From: an uncultured Oscillospiraceae bacterium
GTDB lineage: Bacteria > Bacillota > Clostridia > Oscillospirales > Ruminococcaceae
Direction: 5' to 3'
Length of the DNA: 55,138 nt
Assembly (NCBI GenBank): GCA_910578755.1
Contig: CAJTSZ010000003.1
Coordinates: forward strand, 1 to 55,138
The stretch's first letter is position 1, and each line of letters starts with the position of its first letter. Shown one piece after another: positions 1 to 9,065 of the stretch. Both the position numbers and the translations under genes were made by a program. A model generated the notes under the pieces. The model made no database searches. It saw nothing but the letters and a program-made list of their open reading frames with translations, and had not been told where the DNA came from.

Positions 1-133
1 GATGAACCTGCAACAGTTCCAGGGGACGACGAACAAAAAGACCCTGACGGTAGCGATGAACCTGCAACAGTTCCAGGGGACGATGAACAAAAAGACCCTG
101 ACGGCAGCAATGACCCTGCAACAGTTCCAGGAA
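1..133 (+). repeat. 54-bp (18-residue) tandem repeat inside the protease gene
   Basis: Two nearly identical 54-bp units (1-54 and 55-108, differing at a couple of third codon positions) and a partial third unit (109-133) encode an acidic, Pro-containing repeat beginning DEPATVPGDDEQKDPDGS. The array is cut by the window edge, so more copies may lie upstream. It sits before the protease-associated region, so it is an internal spacer of the protease domain, not a C-terminal wall-spanning linker. Confidence 0.9.
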
Positions 134-3093
134 ACGGAACCTTGGGGTCAACAGACCCCGAAGAACTCCAGGAAAGAGTTGCTTCTAAAGAGGCTCAAAT
201 CCGCTTAATTCGTTCCGACTGGAAAGACGCAATTATAGAAGACAGCGGCATTTATACCATTTCCAATTCTTTAATTGCTGACAGTAACGATAAATACCAA
301 ATGGTATTGCTTCCTACCGAAGATAATTCAGAAATTGGTACTGGTACTGACAAAGAATTTGAAGCCTTTTTTACAGGTAAAACCGCGGATGATTACGAGG
401 GCGCCCTCTTTATTCTGCGCCGCGGCCAGAATTTTGATACATCCGTCAGCGTTTTACATAAATATGTAGACAAAGGCGCTATTGCGGTTATCAACAACCA
501 AAATGATTTTGAAAGCATTTCCTACTGGCAGGGTTACTACAAAAACTATGCCCCAGTATTTACTGTTGAAAAAAGCATTGGTGATACACTTGTAGCAGAT
601 TTAACCCCCGGGGAAAGCTACCTGTTCCAGTTCACAGCGGCAGAAGACCTGACCAGCACTTCGCTGAAAGACGGAACTGCTTATCCTGCTGCGGATACTT
701 CCATTGGCCCGGTAAAAGAAACCTATGATTTAAAACCGGACTTAGCAGCTCCTGGTTCCGCCATTATCTCTACTTACTTTAATAGGGATGGTTCCGATGA
801 TTACGAGTATTCCTATACGGCAATGAATGGTACTTCTATGGCAACGCCTCACGTTTCCGCCATTGCAGCCCTCATTCGTCAGAAATACCCAAGCCTTACT
901 GCTTTGGAAATTAAATCCCTCTTAGTAAACACCGCAAGCAGAGAAGCATTTGCTGATGATATCAGCCGTATGGCAGTAGGCGCAGGTATGGTTGACCCAG
1001 CCGCAGCCCTTGCCGCCGCGGAAGATATGGTGACTATGACAACAGTAAACAACCATGCCTATGTGAACAACAACGGCACGGTTGAAGCAAGAGAGGCCAC
1101 CACTCCAACCATCAGCATGGAATTTGTTCCACAAGGCGAAGCAGCAACAAGAACAGCCGAAATTACAGTAAAAAATGCCAAGAGCAGCCCTCATACATAT
1201 GATATTACTTTGGTAAACCCTCGATTTACTGAGGTAAACGGCAGTACTTCCGCAACAACCAAAAATGGTGTCTTTACTGTAGATGAAAGCAGCATTACTG
1301 TTCCAGCAAACGGCAGCGCCACCTTTACCTTGACCGCTGCTGTTCCGTCAACAGATACAAACGGCTCTTACGAGGTAACTGTTGTTTTGACCGAAAATGG
1401 AGGCGACAGCGTTCTTTCCTCCCCGGCAGCAGTTGTTGTATACACTGCCCCTGCAATTCCTCCAATGCTGGATCCTCCAGTAAACGCTAATTTCACCTAC
1501 TTGCACAGCTCTGTGTTCTCCTCCGGTGAAAAAGCACAGCTGAAAGATTTTGGGTGGCATGGCAGTGACACTACCTTCTTCCAGTACCGTTTCCGCGACC
1601 CCAACGTTTTCTCCTGGCAGCCTTTCCTCTACACAACAGAAGGCGAAGTTATGGGCTATATAGACGAAGCCCACGAAAACACCTGGGAACAGTGGGATTG
1701 GTGGTGGGAGGACAGCATTGGAAGCTGGTACACCCCATGTACCTTAACCGAAAATACAAACCAAGGCAAAGATTCCACATGGACAGTAACCTCTACAGGA
1801 GAACTGCAGGATATTCCAGAGGGTAAATACGAATTACGCCTGCTGGTGCGCCATGCAGACGGAAAAGGCAAGGTAGTTAAAGTTTCCGATTTCTGCGTTG
1901 ACAATGCCCTGCCAACACTGACACTTTCCAACGGCAGCGGTTCCCAGTGGACAGGTGTTGCAGCTGACGATAACGTTGTGTTCAGCGGCAACATTTTCGA
2001 TACCTTTACAGAAGAAATGAAGGATGCAGGCATCAATTCTGTTCTGAACCAACGCCTGTTCAGCAAAACAACAAGCCAGCAGGATAACATTGTAGTTGTA
2101 AGAATTGGCGACAATGATTACCGCGCAGAAATTGACGAGGAAGGCAACTTCACCGTTACCGTTCCCAAGGCAGAGGCTGCCGGCAAGGCCGTGGTATACT
2201 ATGGCGACCACTTCCTGCCCCAGGGTGATGACCGCAAGCAGGACACCTTCAAGGACGGCTTTGCCCCAGACGCTCTTTCTTATGCATTCATGCCAGAATG
2301 GGCTGTGAACTATATGACCAATTTTGCATACAGAGCAGCTAACATGGATACCATGAATGTCACCTTGACCTACCCCGGCGCCCCAACAGTTGACCCGGGC
2401 AACCCTGGCGAACCTGACAACGATTCCACCGGCGGCGGTTCCTTCTCCTCCAGCAGCAATGATTCTAAACCGGCAAACGCACCATCTGCCAATGTTGGAG
2501 CAGACGGCGCAGTAAGCGCGGCAAAAATCAGCGGCGATGCGAAAAAAGCAGTAAGCAACGCGAAAAACGGCAAAGCAAATGTAAACGTAACCAATGCAAA
2601 AACCGTTGGTGTAGCAGCTTTAAGCAACATGGCCAAAGCAGCAGCCAAAGAAAACGTTGCATTGACTATGACAGCAAAAACCACCGACAAAAACGGCACG
2701 GTAGTTGCTTACTTGAAGTTTAACGCCGCAAAAGCAGCTGAAGCAGTAGCAAAAGCAGAAGTTAAGGAAGTAAAACTTGGTGTGGAACTGAACACAAAGA
2801 ACACCAAGAACGTAAACAGCCTGTTCAAAAAATGGTTTAAAAACAGGAACATCATAGTAATAAAAATGGCGCAGAAAGGTGAATTTGGCTTTACAGTAGA
2901 AACCGTAGTAAAAGCAGACTTGAAGGGCTTCAACAAAAATACATTGAAGTTCTACAACTACAATGTTGCTACAAACACCTACAAAGAACTTATCAACCCC
3001 AATTACACCATTGACGCAAAGGGCTTTATACACTTTAACACAACAATGGGCAACTATGTAATTATTACAGACGAGCCTCTTGTAAGAAAATAA
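1..3093 (+). CDS. Secreted subtilisin-like (S8) serine protease, 3' part
   Basis: The frame is open from base 1, so the start, signal peptide and catalytic Asp and His lie outside the window. After an acidic tandem repeat (bases 1-133) there is a protease-associated-type region (about bases 360-620). Then comes the Ser block GTSMATPHVSAIAALIRQ, with the nucleophile codon at 835-837, preceded by the conserved stretch KPDLAAPG. Downstream is a beta-rich Fn3-like region (about 1100-1440), further ligand-like beta domains, a Gly/Ser linker near 2430-2460 and an Ala/Lys-rich C-terminal domain. The architecture resembles lactocepin/C5a-peptidase-type S8 proteases. No LPXTG motif or C-terminal membrane anchor is seen, so attachment is unknown. 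It probably supplies extracellular peptides for the importers downstream (inference). A strong terminator follows the stop. Confidence 0.9.
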   Translation, partial: DEPATVPGDDEQKDPDGSDEPATVPGDDEQKDPDGSNDPATVPGNGTLGSTDPEELQERVASKEAQIRLIRSDWKDAIIEDSGIYTISNSLIADSNDKYQMVLLPTEDNSEIGTGTDKEFEAFFTGKTADDYEGALFILRRGQNFDTSVSVLHKYVDKGAIAVINNQNDFESISYWQGYYKNYAPVFTVEKSIGDTLVADLTPGESYLFQFTAAEDLTSTSLKDGTAYPAADTSIGPVKETYDLKPDLAAPGSAIISTYFNRDGSDDYEYSYTAMNGTSMATPHVSAIAALIRQKYPSLTALEIKSLLVNTASREAFADDISRMAVGAGMVDPAAALAAAEDMVTMTTVNNHAYVNNNGTVEAREATTPTISMEFVPQGEAATRTAEITVKNAKSSPHTYDITLVNPRFTEVNGSTSATTKNGVFTVDESSITVPANGSATFTLTAAVPSTDTNGSYEVTVVLTENGGDSVLSSPAAVVVYTAPAIPPMLDPPVNANFTYLHSSVFSSGEKAQLKDFGWHGSDTTFFQYRFRDPNVFSWQPFLYTTEGEVMGYIDEAHENTWEQWDWWWEDSIGSWYTPCTLTENTNQGKDSTWTVTSTGELQDIPEGKYELRLLVRHADGKGKVVKVSDFCVDNALPTLTLSNGSGSQWTGVAADDNVVFSGNIFDTFTEEMKDAGINSVLNQRLFSKTTSQQDNIVVVRIGDNDYRAEIDEEGNFTVTVPKAEAAGKAVVYYGDHFLPQGDDRKQDTFKDGFAPDALSYAFMPEWAVNYMTNFAYRAANMDTMNVTLTYPGAPTVDPGNPGEPDNDSTGGGSFSSSSNDSKPANAPSANVGADGAVSAAKISGDAKKAVSNAKNGKANVNVTNAKTVGVAALSNMAKAAAKENVALTMTAKTTDKNGTVVAYLKFNAAKAAEAVAKAEVKEVKLGVELNTKNTKNVNSLFKKWFKNRNIIVIKMAQKGEFGFTVETVVKADLKGFNKNTLKFYNYNVATNTYKELINPNYTIDAKGFIHFNTTMGNYVIITDEPLVRK

Positions 3094-3103
3094 GTACAGC
3101 CCC

Positions 3104-3133
3104 AAAAAGGCCGGCCGAAAGGCTGGCCTTTTT
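3104..3133 (+). terminator. Rho-independent terminator of the protease gene
   Basis: A GC-rich stem (3104-3116 with 3121-3133, one G-U pair) is closed by a GAAA tetraloop and ends in five T. It lies 10 bases after the stop codon. Confidence 0.9.
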
Positions 3134-3165
3134 CCTTATTACTTGTTGTTTGGAAACAGCCTGCG

Positions 3166-3504
3166 CTGCCTAGGCCATATTTCTTTTGGAAGTATTCAGC
3201 CACTTCCAAACCTGTACTGCTGGCCCTGTACGGCCCCAGGCCCAGCCCCTTCCGCAGAGCCTAGGGGGAAATGCCCCGCAAGGCCAATGACGCCCAATGG
3301 AAGGAAAGGGGCGGCATTCCCGCTGCGCTGACCTCTAACTATTAGGGCCTGGGAGCTTGGTAAAACCGAGCGCAGGCTAGGTTCTGCCCCACCTTTGGGC
3401 AGAACCATGGCCATGTATGACTTGTGCGGCTAACTGCCACCGGCAAATTTGGGGGCCAGGGAGGCCCCATTAGCAGAGGTTTGGAGGCCGCCGACGCCTC
3501 CAAA
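3166..3504. repeat. Dispersed modular palindromic repeat, copy 1
   Basis: There is no convincing gene here. The stretch is built of hairpins that recur elsewhere in the window: TTTGGAAGT/ACTTCCAAA (3185-3193 with 3202-3210), GGTTCTGCCC/GGGCAGAACC (3380-3389 with 3397-3406) and TTTGGAGGC/GCCTCCAAA (3480-3488 with 3496-3504). The 3182-3212 part reappears inverted at 29353-29386, and the part near 3440-3470 resembles 29212-29246. The family is also found at 12454, 28575, 30955, 47490 and 54830. Confidence 0.75.
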
Positions 3505-3935
3505 AAATGATGTGGTTTTGAAACGAGTTGACAACCCGTTTTTCCTAGTACAAAGTTGTATAAATATCCATTTTTTGTTAATCCCCACAGGATTTACTAT
3601 TGAATTTTCGTCATTTTTACCCAATAATTTTAAAATTATTATAATTTCTACTAATTTTACTAAATTATTATGAAACATATTGATTTTACTACATTTTTTA
3701 ATTAAAATATATTCAAAAGTATACGTTGTGTTCGGCGTTTGCTGCCTTGTTACAAAAAAATTGTTCGGGTTCCCCTGCCCTTTCAATGTATTTCCCGTGC
3801 AGCAGCATTGCCTTGAACCTTTGTTTGCCGAGTTGTCCTTATAATGATCTTTAAGAAAAAGGCCCAGGCCTTTTTCTTCCGCATAATATTTATGCGGAAG
3901 GTTTCCAGTATTCCCCACTAATATGATCATTAAGG
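3505..3935. other. AT-rich intergenic stretch without a supported gene
   Basis: No ORF here has a ribosome-binding site or recognisable protein. It holds a TATAAT hexamer at 3840-3845 without a good -35 at 17 bp. It also holds a perfect 10-bp hairpin (CTTCCGCATA at 3876-3885 with TATGCGGAAG at 3891-3900). The promoter of the first importer operon must lie here or just downstream but cannot be placed with confidence. Confidence 0.5.
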
Positions 3936-3942
3936 CGCTCGG

Positions 3943-3982
3943 CTTTTTATTTTTTCCTATAACCTGTGGGAAAAATAAAAAG
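3943..3982 (+). promoter_or_regulatory. Leader hairpin upstream of the first importer operon
   Basis: A 15-bp A/T-rich inverted repeat (3943-3957 with 3968-3982, one mismatch) sits 60 bases before the first importer gene. Short flanking GGCG (near 3934) and CGCC (near 3998) segments could extend the stem. It may be a 5'-UTR structure or weak attenuator; there is no long T-run directly after it. Confidence 0.4.
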
Positions 3983-4041
3983 GGCCAAGCAAAAAAACGC
4001 CGAAAAAACAGCCTTTTAAATTCAATTTGGGAGGATATAAA

Positions 4042-5463
4042 ATGAAGAAAAACATGACGGATATTCTTGAAAGAATATTCAAGAAGCCCTTGTACCGCAT
4101 TTTTGCTGTATTGCTGGGACTTCCTACATTCTTAGTGTCCTTCATTGTGTACTGCGTGAAAAAAAGCAGCTTTGCAAAGACGGACAAAACTGCTCAGCTA
4201 AAGGCCAGCATTTTGCGGGAACTGGAAGCCAGCGGTAAAAAACAGGCACTTTACGAGGAAACAAAGCAGTTCCTCCAAAACAAGCAGGCATTTTTCAAAA
4301 AAACTTCCAACAATTTGGACAAGCAAGTGGAGGAAACCTTCCAAAAAGAGCTGGACAAACTGGTGGAAAAACAGCTGCAGGCCTGTGAAGAATACAAAAG
4401 TTCTTTCCGCCCTGTTACCCTGCTCAACGTAACAAAGGACCTTTTAACAGAAAACAGCCTTTTCCTATTGTTTTCTGTTATTACTTCCCTGCCGCTGTAC
4501 CTGTTGCTGCTAATTTACAGCAACCCTTATGCCAAATACATATTTGAACGCCTGGTTATGATGGTATTTGTACTGTTTGGCGTAGTATTTTTGGTATTTA
4601 CTATTTTGCATATGTCCCCAATGGACCCTGCCGTAAATATTCTTGGGCAAACGGCTACCCCGGAACAAATTCAGGAATTTAACCGGGTTTACGGCTTGGA
4701 CGAACCTTACCTAAACCAGCTGTTCCGTTCCTTTAAGGGCCTTATTACTATGGACATGGGCCGTTCCTACGCCGGCAATGAAATTGTATTTGAAGCCATT
4801 GCCCGCAAATTCCCCGTTACTTTGCAGGTTACATTTGCTTCCCTTGCCGTTGCGTTAGTACTGGCTATTCCTTCCGGTATTGTTTCTGCAGTAAAGCCTT
4901 ACTCCACTTTTGACTATGTTTTCATGCTTATTGCCCTGCTGGGCCTTTCCATTCCAAACTTCTGGCTTGGCTTGGTGCTGATACTAAACTTCTCCATTAA
5001 CCTGCAGTGGCTGCCGGCTACTTACTCCTCAACGGATTGGGTTACCTTAATTATGCCAGCCATTGTGCTGGGTACCGGCCTTTCCGCCAGCGTGGCCCGT
5101 ATGACCCGTTCTTCCATGCTGGAAGTAATTAACCAGGACTACATTACCACAGCAAAGGCTAAAGGTTTAAGCAGCCGCACCGTTATTTTGCGCCACGCCT
5201 TGGGCAACGCCATGATTCCTATTGTAACTGTAATTGGTTTGCAGTTTGGCGGTATGCTGGGCGGCTCTGCCGTAACAGAAAAAGTATTTAACATCAACGG
5301 TATTGGTAGCTACATTGTTGATAAACAGTTTGTTCCCGATATTCCTGTTGTTTTGGCCGGTGTAGTTTACGTTTCTGTTATTATTAGTTTGGCTAACCTT
5401 TTTGTAGACATTTTGTACGCCTTCTTGGATCCTCGTATCAAGTCTAAAATGAAGAACTATTAA
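4042..5463 (+). CDS. Oligopeptide ABC importer permease (DppB/OppB type) with N-terminal extension
   Basis: This is the membrane subunit of a peptide ABC importer. From about residue 165 it is a normal DppB-type permease: first membrane helix, MSPMDPA, the stretch GLDEPYLNQLF, and the cytoplasmic EAA loop (DYITTAKAKGLSSRTVILRH) that contacts the ATPases. The first 164 residues are extra. They form one hydrophobic helix (about 18-38), a charged, probably coiled-coil segment (about 45-120), and a second hydrophobic helix (138-158). At 473 residues it is about 150 longer than usual. The ATG at 4042 was chosen because GGAGGA lies 6 bases upstream; an in-frame TTG at 4027 overlaps that site. It is the first gene of a five-gene operon. 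Confidence 0.93.
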   Translation: MKKNMTDILERIFKKPLYRIFAVLLGLPTFLVSFIVYCVKKSSFAKTDKTAQLKASILRELEASGKKQALYEETKQFLQNKQAFFKKTSNNLDKQVEETFQKELDKLVEKQLQACEEYKSSFRPVTLLNVTKDLLTENSLFLLFSVITSLPLYLLLLIYSNPYAKYIFERLVMMVFVLFGVVFLVFTILHMSPMDPAVNILGQTATPEQIQEFNRVYGLDEPYLNQLFRSFKGLITMDMGRSYAGNEIVFEAIARKFPVTLQVTFASLAVALVLAIPSGIVSAVKPYSTFDYVFMLIALLGLSIPNFWLGLVLILNFSINLQWLPATYSSTDWVTLIMPAIVLGTGLSASVARMTRSSMLEVINQDYITTAKAKGLSSRTVILRHALGNAMIPIVTVIGLQFGGMLGGSAVTEKVFNINGIGSYIVDKQFVPDIPVVLAGVVYVSVIISLANLFVDILYAFLDPRIKSKMKNY

Positions 5464-5480
5464 AGGGAGGATTTACTGAA

Positions 5481-6998
5481 ATGAGCAATAACAGCAATGC
5501 AAATTACCTGAAGCGGGAGAAAAAGAGAAAATTAAGCCGTTTTGTGGAATACAAAACAGCTACCTTTGCTACAGGGATCACCTTCGCTATCTTTCTGGTA
5601 ATTTTGGGCGGCTCCTTTGATTTTGCCACCCAATCCTTCCAAATGGGCAGCGTTACCCTTTCCCTTGTTTTTCTGGTTTCTTCCATAATTCAGGGTTTGG
5701 TTTCCTATAAAATTCAAAGCGATATTTTAAAGCATGGCGATATTAAAGATTCCACACGCAAAATTGGCTTTGTTATGCTGCTTTTCCTGCTGACAGCCAA
5801 CATCTTTATTGCTATTGCCGCCTTTACCCTGGTAAAAAAGGACAAAGGAATAGAATATACCCTTTCCATTTACGCCCTGCTTACATCCCTGATTGTTTTT
5901 ATGATTTCTGCCCTGAACCTGTTTAAAGAATATGTTGCCAACACCTTTATGCTTGGCATGGGGCTGCTTGCCTTTCTTTCCATGTTCTACCTGGCAGTGA
6001 TGGTGCTGGTACACAAATTTGTACACCACAAGGATGTGGACAAACGGATGAAGTGGGTAGGCTATCTGCTAATTCTCAGCGCCATTTCCGGCAACGTGTT
6101 CGCTTTAATTTTGGGCCTGATTATTATTACAAAAATTAAACGGGCCGGTGATGAAATTTCTGTGGAATGGATTGAAGTAATCCGCCGTTTGTTCCGCAAC
6201 AACATGGCCATTATTGGTATGCTGGTGGTAACGGTTCTCCTTTCCATTTCTCTGTGCAGCTACCTGACCTTTGATTATTCCATTGCTACGGACAACAACT
6301 ACAGCGCTCTGCTGCAACCCCCCAGCATTGAATACCCCTTTGGTACTGACGACTACGGCCGTTGCGTATTTACCCGTATTGTATTTGGCGCCCGCATCTC
6401 CCTGGCTGTTGGTATTGCCACCACCGTTTTGCCTATTATTGTGGGCGGCGCCCTGGGTGCTGTTTCCGGCTTTTATGGCGGTAAAACAGACAACATTATT
6501 ATGCGCCTTTTGGACGTGCTGTACGCCGTGCCTGGTATCCTTTTGGCCATTGCCATTGTGGCTGCCTTTGGTACCAGCACAAGCAACCTGATTATTGCCC
6601 TTTCCATTGGTTCTGTACCAACCTATGCCCGAACGGTGCGGGCCAGCGTAATGGGCTTGGCCGGCAGCGAATTTGTTGAAGCGGCAAAGGCCTGCGGCGC
6701 CAAGGACCATATTATTATCTTTAACCACATTATTCCAAACTCTTTGGCACCAATTATTGTCCGCGCTACATTAAGCATTGGCGGCGCTGTGCTTTCCACC
6801 AGTAGCTTAAGCTACTTAGGGTTAGGCGTTGAACCCCACGTTCCAGAATGGGGCAACATCTTAAAAGCCGGCAGCACATACCTGGAAACAAACCCTTACT
6901 TGGCAATTTATCCTGGTCTTGCAATCATCCTCTTGGTGCTGGCCTTTAACTACATGGGCGACGGCCTGCGGGATGCCCTTGACCCGAAACTGAAATAA
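5481..6998 (+). CDS. Oligopeptide ABC importer permease (DppC/OppC type) with N-terminal membrane domain
   Basis: This is the second membrane subunit of the importer. Residues from about 231 match the DppC plan: the OppC_N-like segment FRNNMAIIGMLVVTVLL, the conserved FGTDDYGRCVFTRIVFGAR, and the EAA loop around EFVEAAKACGAKDHIIIFNH. In front of this is a domain of about 230 residues with roughly six hydrophobic segments (about 28-45, 57-75, 95-117, 127-147, 153-177, 191-217). That makes the protein 505 residues, against about 300 for the family. GGGAGG precedes the ATG, and the gene starts 17 bases after its partner. The extra domain is not recognised; it could recruit a partner or sense substrate (inference). 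Confidence 0.93.
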   Translation: MSNNSNANYLKREKKRKLSRFVEYKTATFATGITFAIFLVILGGSFDFATQSFQMGSVTLSLVFLVSSIIQGLVSYKIQSDILKHGDIKDSTRKIGFVMLLFLLTANIFIAIAAFTLVKKDKGIEYTLSIYALLTSLIVFMISALNLFKEYVANTFMLGMGLLAFLSMFYLAVMVLVHKFVHHKDVDKRMKWVGYLLILSAISGNVFALILGLIIITKIKRAGDEISVEWIEVIRRLFRNNMAIIGMLVVTVLLSISLCSYLTFDYSIATDNNYSALLQPPSIEYPFGTDDYGRCVFTRIVFGARISLAVGIATTVLPIIVGGALGAVSGFYGGKTDNIIMRLLDVLYAVPGILLAIAIVAAFGTSTSNLIIALSIGSVPTYARTVRASVMGLAGSEFVEAAKACGAKDHIIIFNHIIPNSLAPIIVRATLSIGGAVLSTSSLSYLGLGVEPHVPEWGNILKAGSTYLETNPYLAIYPGLAIILLVLAFNYMGDGLRDALDPKLK

Positions 6999-7013
6999 CA
7001 TAGGAGTGAAAAG

Positions 7014-7991
7014 ATGGATAGCATTTTAAAAGTAAATAATCTGCATGTTCACTATGTTACGGACGATGAAGTTGTAAAAGCCGTAAACGGTATCAGCTTT
7101 GAGCTGAACCGCGGCGAAAGCCTTGGCCTGGTTGGCGAAACCGGCGCCGGCAAAACCACCACCGCCCTTTCCATTATGCAGCTGGTGCCAGACCCACCAG
7201 GGCTGATTACCGAAGGTGAAATTATTTTTGAAGGCAAAAACCTGATTTTTAACACGGAAAAGGAAAACCAGAAAATCCGCGGCAACGGTATTTCTATGAT
7301 TTTCCAGGACCCTATGACCGCCCTGAACCCAATTATGACCGTAGGCAACCAGCTTACCGAGGTTGTATTGCAGCATAAAAAATGCAGCAAGGCGGAAGCA
7401 ACCCGGCAGGTAAAGGAGCTTTTGGAAACCGTAGGGGTAAAATCGGACCGGTTTAACGACTACCCCCACCAGTTTTCCGGCGGTATGAAGCAGCGCGTGG
7501 TTATTACCATGGCCCTGCTTTGCAACCCCAGCCTGCTTATTGCCGACGAGCCAACCACCGCCCTTGACGTAACAATTCAGGCCCAGGTGCTGGAAATTAT
7601 TAAACAGCTGCAAAAGAAGTTTGATATGTCCCTGATTTTGATTACCCATGACTTGGGCGTTGTTGCCGAAACCTGTGACCGCGTAGCCATTGTTTACGCC
7701 GGTGAAATTGTAGAAATTGGCACTGTGGAACAGGTGTATTTGAACACCAAGCACCCTTACACCAAAGGATTGTTTGATTCTATCCCTAAAATTGATGAGG
7801 ATACAGAAAAACTGATTCCCATTGAGGGCCAAATGCCCAACATGGCAAACCTGCCCAGCGGCTGCTACTTCCACCCGCGGTGCAAATATTGCCAGGACAT
7901 TTGCAAGCGGGAGGCGCCTCCGGTACGGGGTGAAAACGGCCATACCTTCCGCTGCCATTTTGACCTGTTTGACGAAGGGAAGGTGAAATAA
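7014..7991 (+). CDS. Oligopeptide ABC importer ATPase (DppD/OppD type)
   Basis: This is a cytoplasmic ATPase subunit. Walker A is GETGAGKTT (residues 41-49; the usual form is GESGSGKS), the Q-loop is in MIFQDPMTALNP, the signature is FSGGMKQRV, Walker B is LLIADEPTTALD, and the H-loop is in LILITHDLGVV. The C-terminal oligopeptide-transporter domain has HPYTKGLFDSIP and four cysteines in the stretch CYFHPRCKYCQDIC, a pattern known in this family to bind a cluster or stabilise the fold. Length (325 residues) is normal. It follows the permease by 15 bases and pairs with the next ATPase. Confidence 0.96.
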   Translation: MDSILKVNNLHVHYVTDDEVVKAVNGISFELNRGESLGLVGETGAGKTTTALSIMQLVPDPPGLITEGEIIFEGKNLIFNTEKENQKIRGNGISMIFQDPMTALNPIMTVGNQLTEVVLQHKKCSKAEATRQVKELLETVGVKSDRFNDYPHQFSGGMKQRVVITMALLCNPSLLIADEPTTALDVTIQAQVLEIIKQLQKKFDMSLILITHDLGVVAETCDRVAIVYAGEIVEIGTVEQVYLNTKHPYTKGLFDSIPKIDEDTEKLIPIEGQMPNMANLPSGCYFHPRCKYCQDICKREAPPVRGENGHTFRCHFDLFDEGKVK

Positions 7992-7994
7992 CCT

Positions 7995-8975
7995 ATGAGC
8001 CAAAAAACACTTTTGGAAGTGCGGGACTTAAAAAAATATTTCGCCGTTCCAGGCGGTTTTCTCCATGCTGTGGACGATGTTTCCTTCTCCATTAAGGAAG
8101 GGGAAACCCTTGGTATTGTAGGGGAATCCGGCTGCGGAAAGTCAACCCTAGGCCGCGTTATTCTTCGCCTGCACGAGCCAACCGACGGTAAAATTATTTA
8201 CAACGGTATGGACATTACCAACTTTGATAAAGAAGAAATGCGTAAAATGCGCCAGCATATGCAAATTGTTTTCCAGGACCCATATGCTTCCCTAAACCCC
8301 CGTTTCACCATTGCCCAAATTATTGAGGAGCCTTTAAAGCTGCACAATATTTACAAAACAGAGGCAGAACGCCGCCAGCGTGTTGAAGAGCTGATGGAAC
8401 TGGTTGGTTTGGCAAAGCGGATGTACAATATGTACCCCCACGAGTTTGACGGCGGCCGCCGTCAGCGTGTGGTTATTGCCCGGGCCCTTTCCATTAACCC
8501 CAAATTTGTTGTTTGTGACGAGCCGGTTTCCGCTTTGGACGTTTCGGTACAGGCACAGATTTTGAACTTGATGATGGAATTACAGGAAAAACTGGGGCTT
8601 ACCTACATCTTTATCTCCCACGACCTTTCCGTTATTAAGCATATTTCCGACAACATTGGCGTTATGTACCTGGGCCAAATGATTGAAAAAGCCCCTAAGA
8701 AGGACATTTTCCAAAACCCGCTGCACCCTTACACTGTGGCTCTGCTTTCTGCAATCCCTTCCACCAATGTGCGGGAAAAGAAAAACAAAATTATTTTGAA
8801 AGGGGAAATTTCCTCCCCAATTAACCCCAAGGATGGCTGCCGCTTTAGCCCCCGCTGCCCCTTTGCCTGCGACATATGCCACCAAAAAACCCCTGTATTG
8901 CAGGAGGTTCAGCCAAACCATTTTGTGGCTTGTCACCGTTACCAGGAAATGATTGACCACAAGCTACAGTTTTAA
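7995..8975 (+). CDS. Oligopeptide ABC importer ATPase (DppF/OppF type)
   Basis: This is the second ATPase subunit. Walker A is GESGCGKST (43-51), the Q-loop is in IVFQDPYASLNP, Walker B is FVVCDEPVSALD, and the H-loop is FISHDLSV. The C-terminal domain has HPYTVALLSAIP and a Cys cluster. The signature reads FDGGRRQRV, with Asp replacing the Ser that normally contacts the ATP gamma-phosphate. I believe this variant occurs in some clostridial DppF-like proteins, but it is non-canonical. The gene begins 3 bases after the partner ATPase stop, with a GA-rich ribosome-binding site inside that gene's end, so the two are probably translationally coupled. Confidence 0.95.
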   Translation: MSQKTLLEVRDLKKYFAVPGGFLHAVDDVSFSIKEGETLGIVGESGCGKSTLGRVILRLHEPTDGKIIYNGMDITNFDKEEMRKMRQHMQIVFQDPYASLNPRFTIAQIIEEPLKLHNIYKTEAERRQRVEELMELVGLAKRMYNMYPHEFDGGRRQRVVIARALSINPKFVVCDEPVSALDVSVQAQILNLMMELQEKLGLTYIFISHDLSVIKHISDNIGVMYLGQMIEKAPKKDIFQNPLHPYTVALLSAIPSTNVREKKNKIILKGEISSPINPKDGCRFSPRCPFACDICHQKTPVLQEVQPNHFVACHRYQEMIDHKLQF

Positions 8976-9065
8976 TGTTTTTTCTTCCCAGTGCTGCGCT
9001 TTTGCCGCGCCGGGTATAGATAAAAATTAAAAAATATAAAAAGGAAAACTAAGGAGGAATTCACA

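Noticed and set aside
1..133. CRISPR array
   Set aside because: Units are contiguous in-frame coding repeats without spacers.
3430..3930. Minus-strand open frame of 166 codons in the gap before the first importer
   Set aside because: No ribosome-binding site, its 3' part runs through a dispersed repeat, and no protein family is recognisable.
4027..4041. TTG start extending the first permease by five codons
   Set aside because: The extension covers the GGAGGA ribosome-binding site of the ATG at 4042.
7026..8003. Minus-strand open frame of 325 codons
   Set aside because: It is fully antisense to the DppD-type ATPase gene, has Asn/Gln/His-rich non-protein-like composition and no ribosome-binding site.
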